This document shows, in pieces, positions 31,148 through 32,695 of a stretch of 32,695 nt of DNA. This stretch comes from Rhodospirillales bacterium (lineage in GTDB: Bacteria; Pseudomonadota; Alphaproteobacteria; Acetobacterales; Acetobacteraceae). The notes beneath the pieces are model-generated. The model searched no databases. It saw only the letters and a list, made by a program, of their open reading frames with translations, and was not told the DNA's origin. The position numbers were made by a program, and so were the translations under genes. Every line of letters starts with the position of its first letter. Positions within the stretch are counted from its first letter, which is position 1. The DNA lies in the NCBI GenBank assembly GCA_025362815.1, contig JANYFG010000106.1, positions 1 through 32,695 of the forward strand, in the 5' to 3' direction.

Positions 31148-32080
31148 CTATGCTGAGAGAGCGGCCATCAACTCCGCCCATTCGCGTTTCGACAGCCCGC
31201 TGCCGGCTTGCTCCACCGTCTCGCCTGCGATCATGCGGCGCACCAGCGCGAGCATCGGGGCGGAGAAGGTGACGGCGCCCAGCCGGAAATCGCAGAACGC
31301 GGCGTAGGTGGCGGGCACCCAGGCCTTCACCGATTCGAGCATCGCCTCCGCATACACGCGGATCTCGTATTGCGCGTGGGCATCGGCGCGCAACGACAGG
31401 AAGCCCAGCAGATTGTGGAGATCGGTCTTCCAATACCATTGCGTGTAGGTGTTCAGCGTCAGGTTCATACGCGCCAGCTCGCGCGCCAATCCCTGACGGC
31501 CGGGGTCGACCGGCGTGCCGTCCTCGTTTTCGTTCAGCATCAGGGCGTAGTGATCGTAGGTCTGCATGGCGTCTGACCGCAGCAGGTCCAGCACGCGGGC
31601 GGCGTCCTCGCCCTCCAGCAGGTCGCCGCGGCCTTGACGGTTGACGGCGGATTGCGCGGCCAGGTTGTCCGGCGCGGGCAGGTAGAATTCACGATCGAGG
31701 ATGGAATAGCGGGCCGAGATCTCGTTCACGTTTGCGGTGCGATGACGGATCCACTGCCGTGCCACAAAGATCGGTAGCTTGACGTGGTATTTGATCTCGC
31801 ACATCTCGAACGGCGTGGAGTGGCGGTGGCGCATGAGATAGCGTATCAACCCCGCGTCCTCAGACACCTTGCGGGTGCCGCGCCCATAGGATACCCGAGC
31901 GGCCTGCACCACCGCGGCATCGTCCCCCATATAGTCGATCACACGAACGAAACCGTGATCGAGGACCGGCAACGCCCGGTAGAGCATTTCCTCCAAAGCC
32001 GGCACGGTGGCGCGCCGCGTGGGGGCGGATTGGTCTCGCAGGGCGTCGATCTCGGCCTGTTGTGCTGGGTTCAGGGTCAT
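31148..32080 (-). CDS. thyX: Flavin-dependent thymidylate synthase
   Basis: The 310-residue protein is ThyX. The signature [11 protein letters not shown] (112-122) fits RHR-x7-S exactly, and RHRHSTPFE at 84-92 is the FAD/dUMP region. ThyX makes dTMP from dUMP using methylene-tetrahydrofolate, FAD and NADPH, and replaces ThyA in many bacteria. The protein is a little longer than the smallest ThyX enzymes because of N-terminal and central extensions, as in other alphaproteobacteria. The ATG at 32080 has a weak ribosome-binding site; an ATG 30 bases upstream is possible. It diverges from the ABC ATPase gene by 45 bases. Confidence 0.95.
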   Translation of the reverse strand: MTLNPAQQAEIDALRDQSAPTRRATVPALEEMLYRALPVLDHGFVRVIDYMGDDAAVVQAARVSYGRGTRKVSEDAGLIRYLMRHRHSTPFEMCEIKYHVKLPIFVARQWIRHRTANVNEISARYSILDREFYLPAPDNLAAQSAVNRQGRGDLLEGEDAARVLDLLRSDAMQTYDHYALMLNENEDGTPVDPGRQGLARELARMNLTLNTYTQWYWKTDLHNLLGFLSLRADAHAQYEIRVYAEAMLESVKAWVPATYAAFCDFRLGAVTFSAPMLALVRRMIAGETVEQAGSGLSKREWAELMAALSA

Positions 32081-32125
32081 GGGTGGATTTAATCGCAGAC
32101 AACACGACACACAAGGTGAAGCGCC

Positions 32126-32695
32126 GTGACCGAACCAGCCATCTCAGTGCGCAATGTGGAAAAGTCCTACGCCTCCGGCTTTCAGGCGCTGCATCCGATC
32201 AGCCTCGATATCGCGCCCGGCGAGATCTTTGCCTTGCTCGGCCCCAACGGTGCCGGCAAGACGACCTTGATCTCGATCATCTGCGGCATCGTGAACCCCA
32301 GCGGCGGCCAGGTGCTTGCCTCCGGCCATGATGTGGTGCGGGATTATCGCGCCGCGCGCAGCCTGATCGGGCTGGTGCCGCAGGAATTGAAGACCGACGC
32401 GTTCGAGACGGTGATCGCCACCACCCGGTTCAGCCGCGGCCTGTTCGGCAAGAAGGCCAACCCGGCATTTATTGAGAAATTGCTGCGCGACCTGTCGCTG
32501 TGGGACAAGCGGGATGCCAAAATCATCACCCTGTCCGGCGGCATGAAACGCCGCGTGATGATCGCCAAGGCGCTGTCGCACGAGCCGCGCATCCTGTTCC
32601 TGGACGAGCCGACGGCGGGCGTGGATGTCGAACTGTGCCGGGACATGCGGGCGATGGTTCGCAGCCTGCGCGACAGCGGCGTGACGGTCATCCTG
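32126..32695 (+). CDS. ABC exporter ATP-binding protein (ABC-2 type), partial
   Basis: The first 190 residues of an ABC ATPase are seen; the gene runs off the window. Walker A is GPNGAGKTT (39-47), the Q-loop Gln is at 86, the signature LSGGM at 136-140 and Walker B ILFLDEP at 156-162. The wording [21 protein letters not shown] resembles the YadG type that pairs with an ABC-2 permease to export drugs or lipids. The GTG start at 32126 has AAGGTGA upstream. The permease gene would be expected just after the window edge. Confidence 0.92.
   Translation, partial: MTEPAISVRNVEKSYASGFQALHPISLDIAPGEIFALLGPNGAGKTTLISIICGIVNPSGGQVLASGHDVVRDYRAARSLIGLVPQELKTDAFETVIATTRFSRGLFGKKANPAFIEKLLRDLSLWDKRDAKIITLSGGMKRRVMIAKALSHEPRILFLDEPTAGVDVELCRDMRAMVRSLRDSGVTVIL

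Overview
The window is GC-rich bacterial chromosome, packed with enzymes and transporters. Codon use, gene families and the small-gene repertoire suggest an alphaproteobacterium. From memory, two things point to Acetobacteraceae: a 200-residue orphan protein at 3186-3788 and a dispersed TTTTGGTTCTTTT palindrome. That placement is an inference and was not tested by any search. I saw no tRNA, rRNA, CRISPR array, prophage or insertion sequence. No gene-free stretch exceeds 300 bases.

Left part (1-3788): the C-terminal end of an ATP-dependent DNA ligase; a cold-shock protein with a good terminator; an MFS transporter broken by an apparent one-base frameshift and coupled to a flavin-reductase-like protein; a divergent Rid-family protein lacking the canonical Arg105; and the orphan protein.

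Hydantoinase region (3889-12969): two tandem D-2-hydroxyacid dehydrogenases (minus strand) diverge from a tightly overlapping hyuA-hyuB-D-aminoacylase operon (plus strand). A perfect 7-1-7 palindrome lies in their 54-bp shared promoter region. A LysE-type exporter and a split (two half-gene) chromate-family transporter follow. The simplest reading is a module that opens cyclic amides with ATP, deacylates the products and exports or detoxifies the resulting small molecules. The substrate is unknown.

Middle (13004-16707): a secreted CHAP-domain protein, a Rid protein that keeps the conserved Arg, a small lipoprotein, an unknown 169-residue protein and a divergent amidase.

Dehydrogenase and transport region (16704-25589): a minus-strand operon of a third 2-hydroxyacid dehydrogenase, a zinc alcohol dehydrogenase and an MDR-family reductase, divergent from a lambda-crystallin-type 3-hydroxyacyl-CoA dehydrogenase. 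Next comes a peptide-type ABC importer (binding protein plus two permeases, no ATPase gene beside them) divergent from a tartrate/isopropylmalate-type dehydrogenase.

Right part (25680-32695): a secreted DUF4139 protein, a YihY/BrkB membrane protein, a coupled pair of LigI-like lactonase and DctA-like carrier, the flavin-dependent thymidylate synthase ThyX, and the start of an ABC exporter ATPase. The DctA-like carrier lacks the substrate-binding Arg of its family. The most notable signals are this altered carrier, the three-copy palindrome, the strand asymmetry over about 1.9-8 kb, and the candidate operator between the hydantoinase and dehydrogenase operons.
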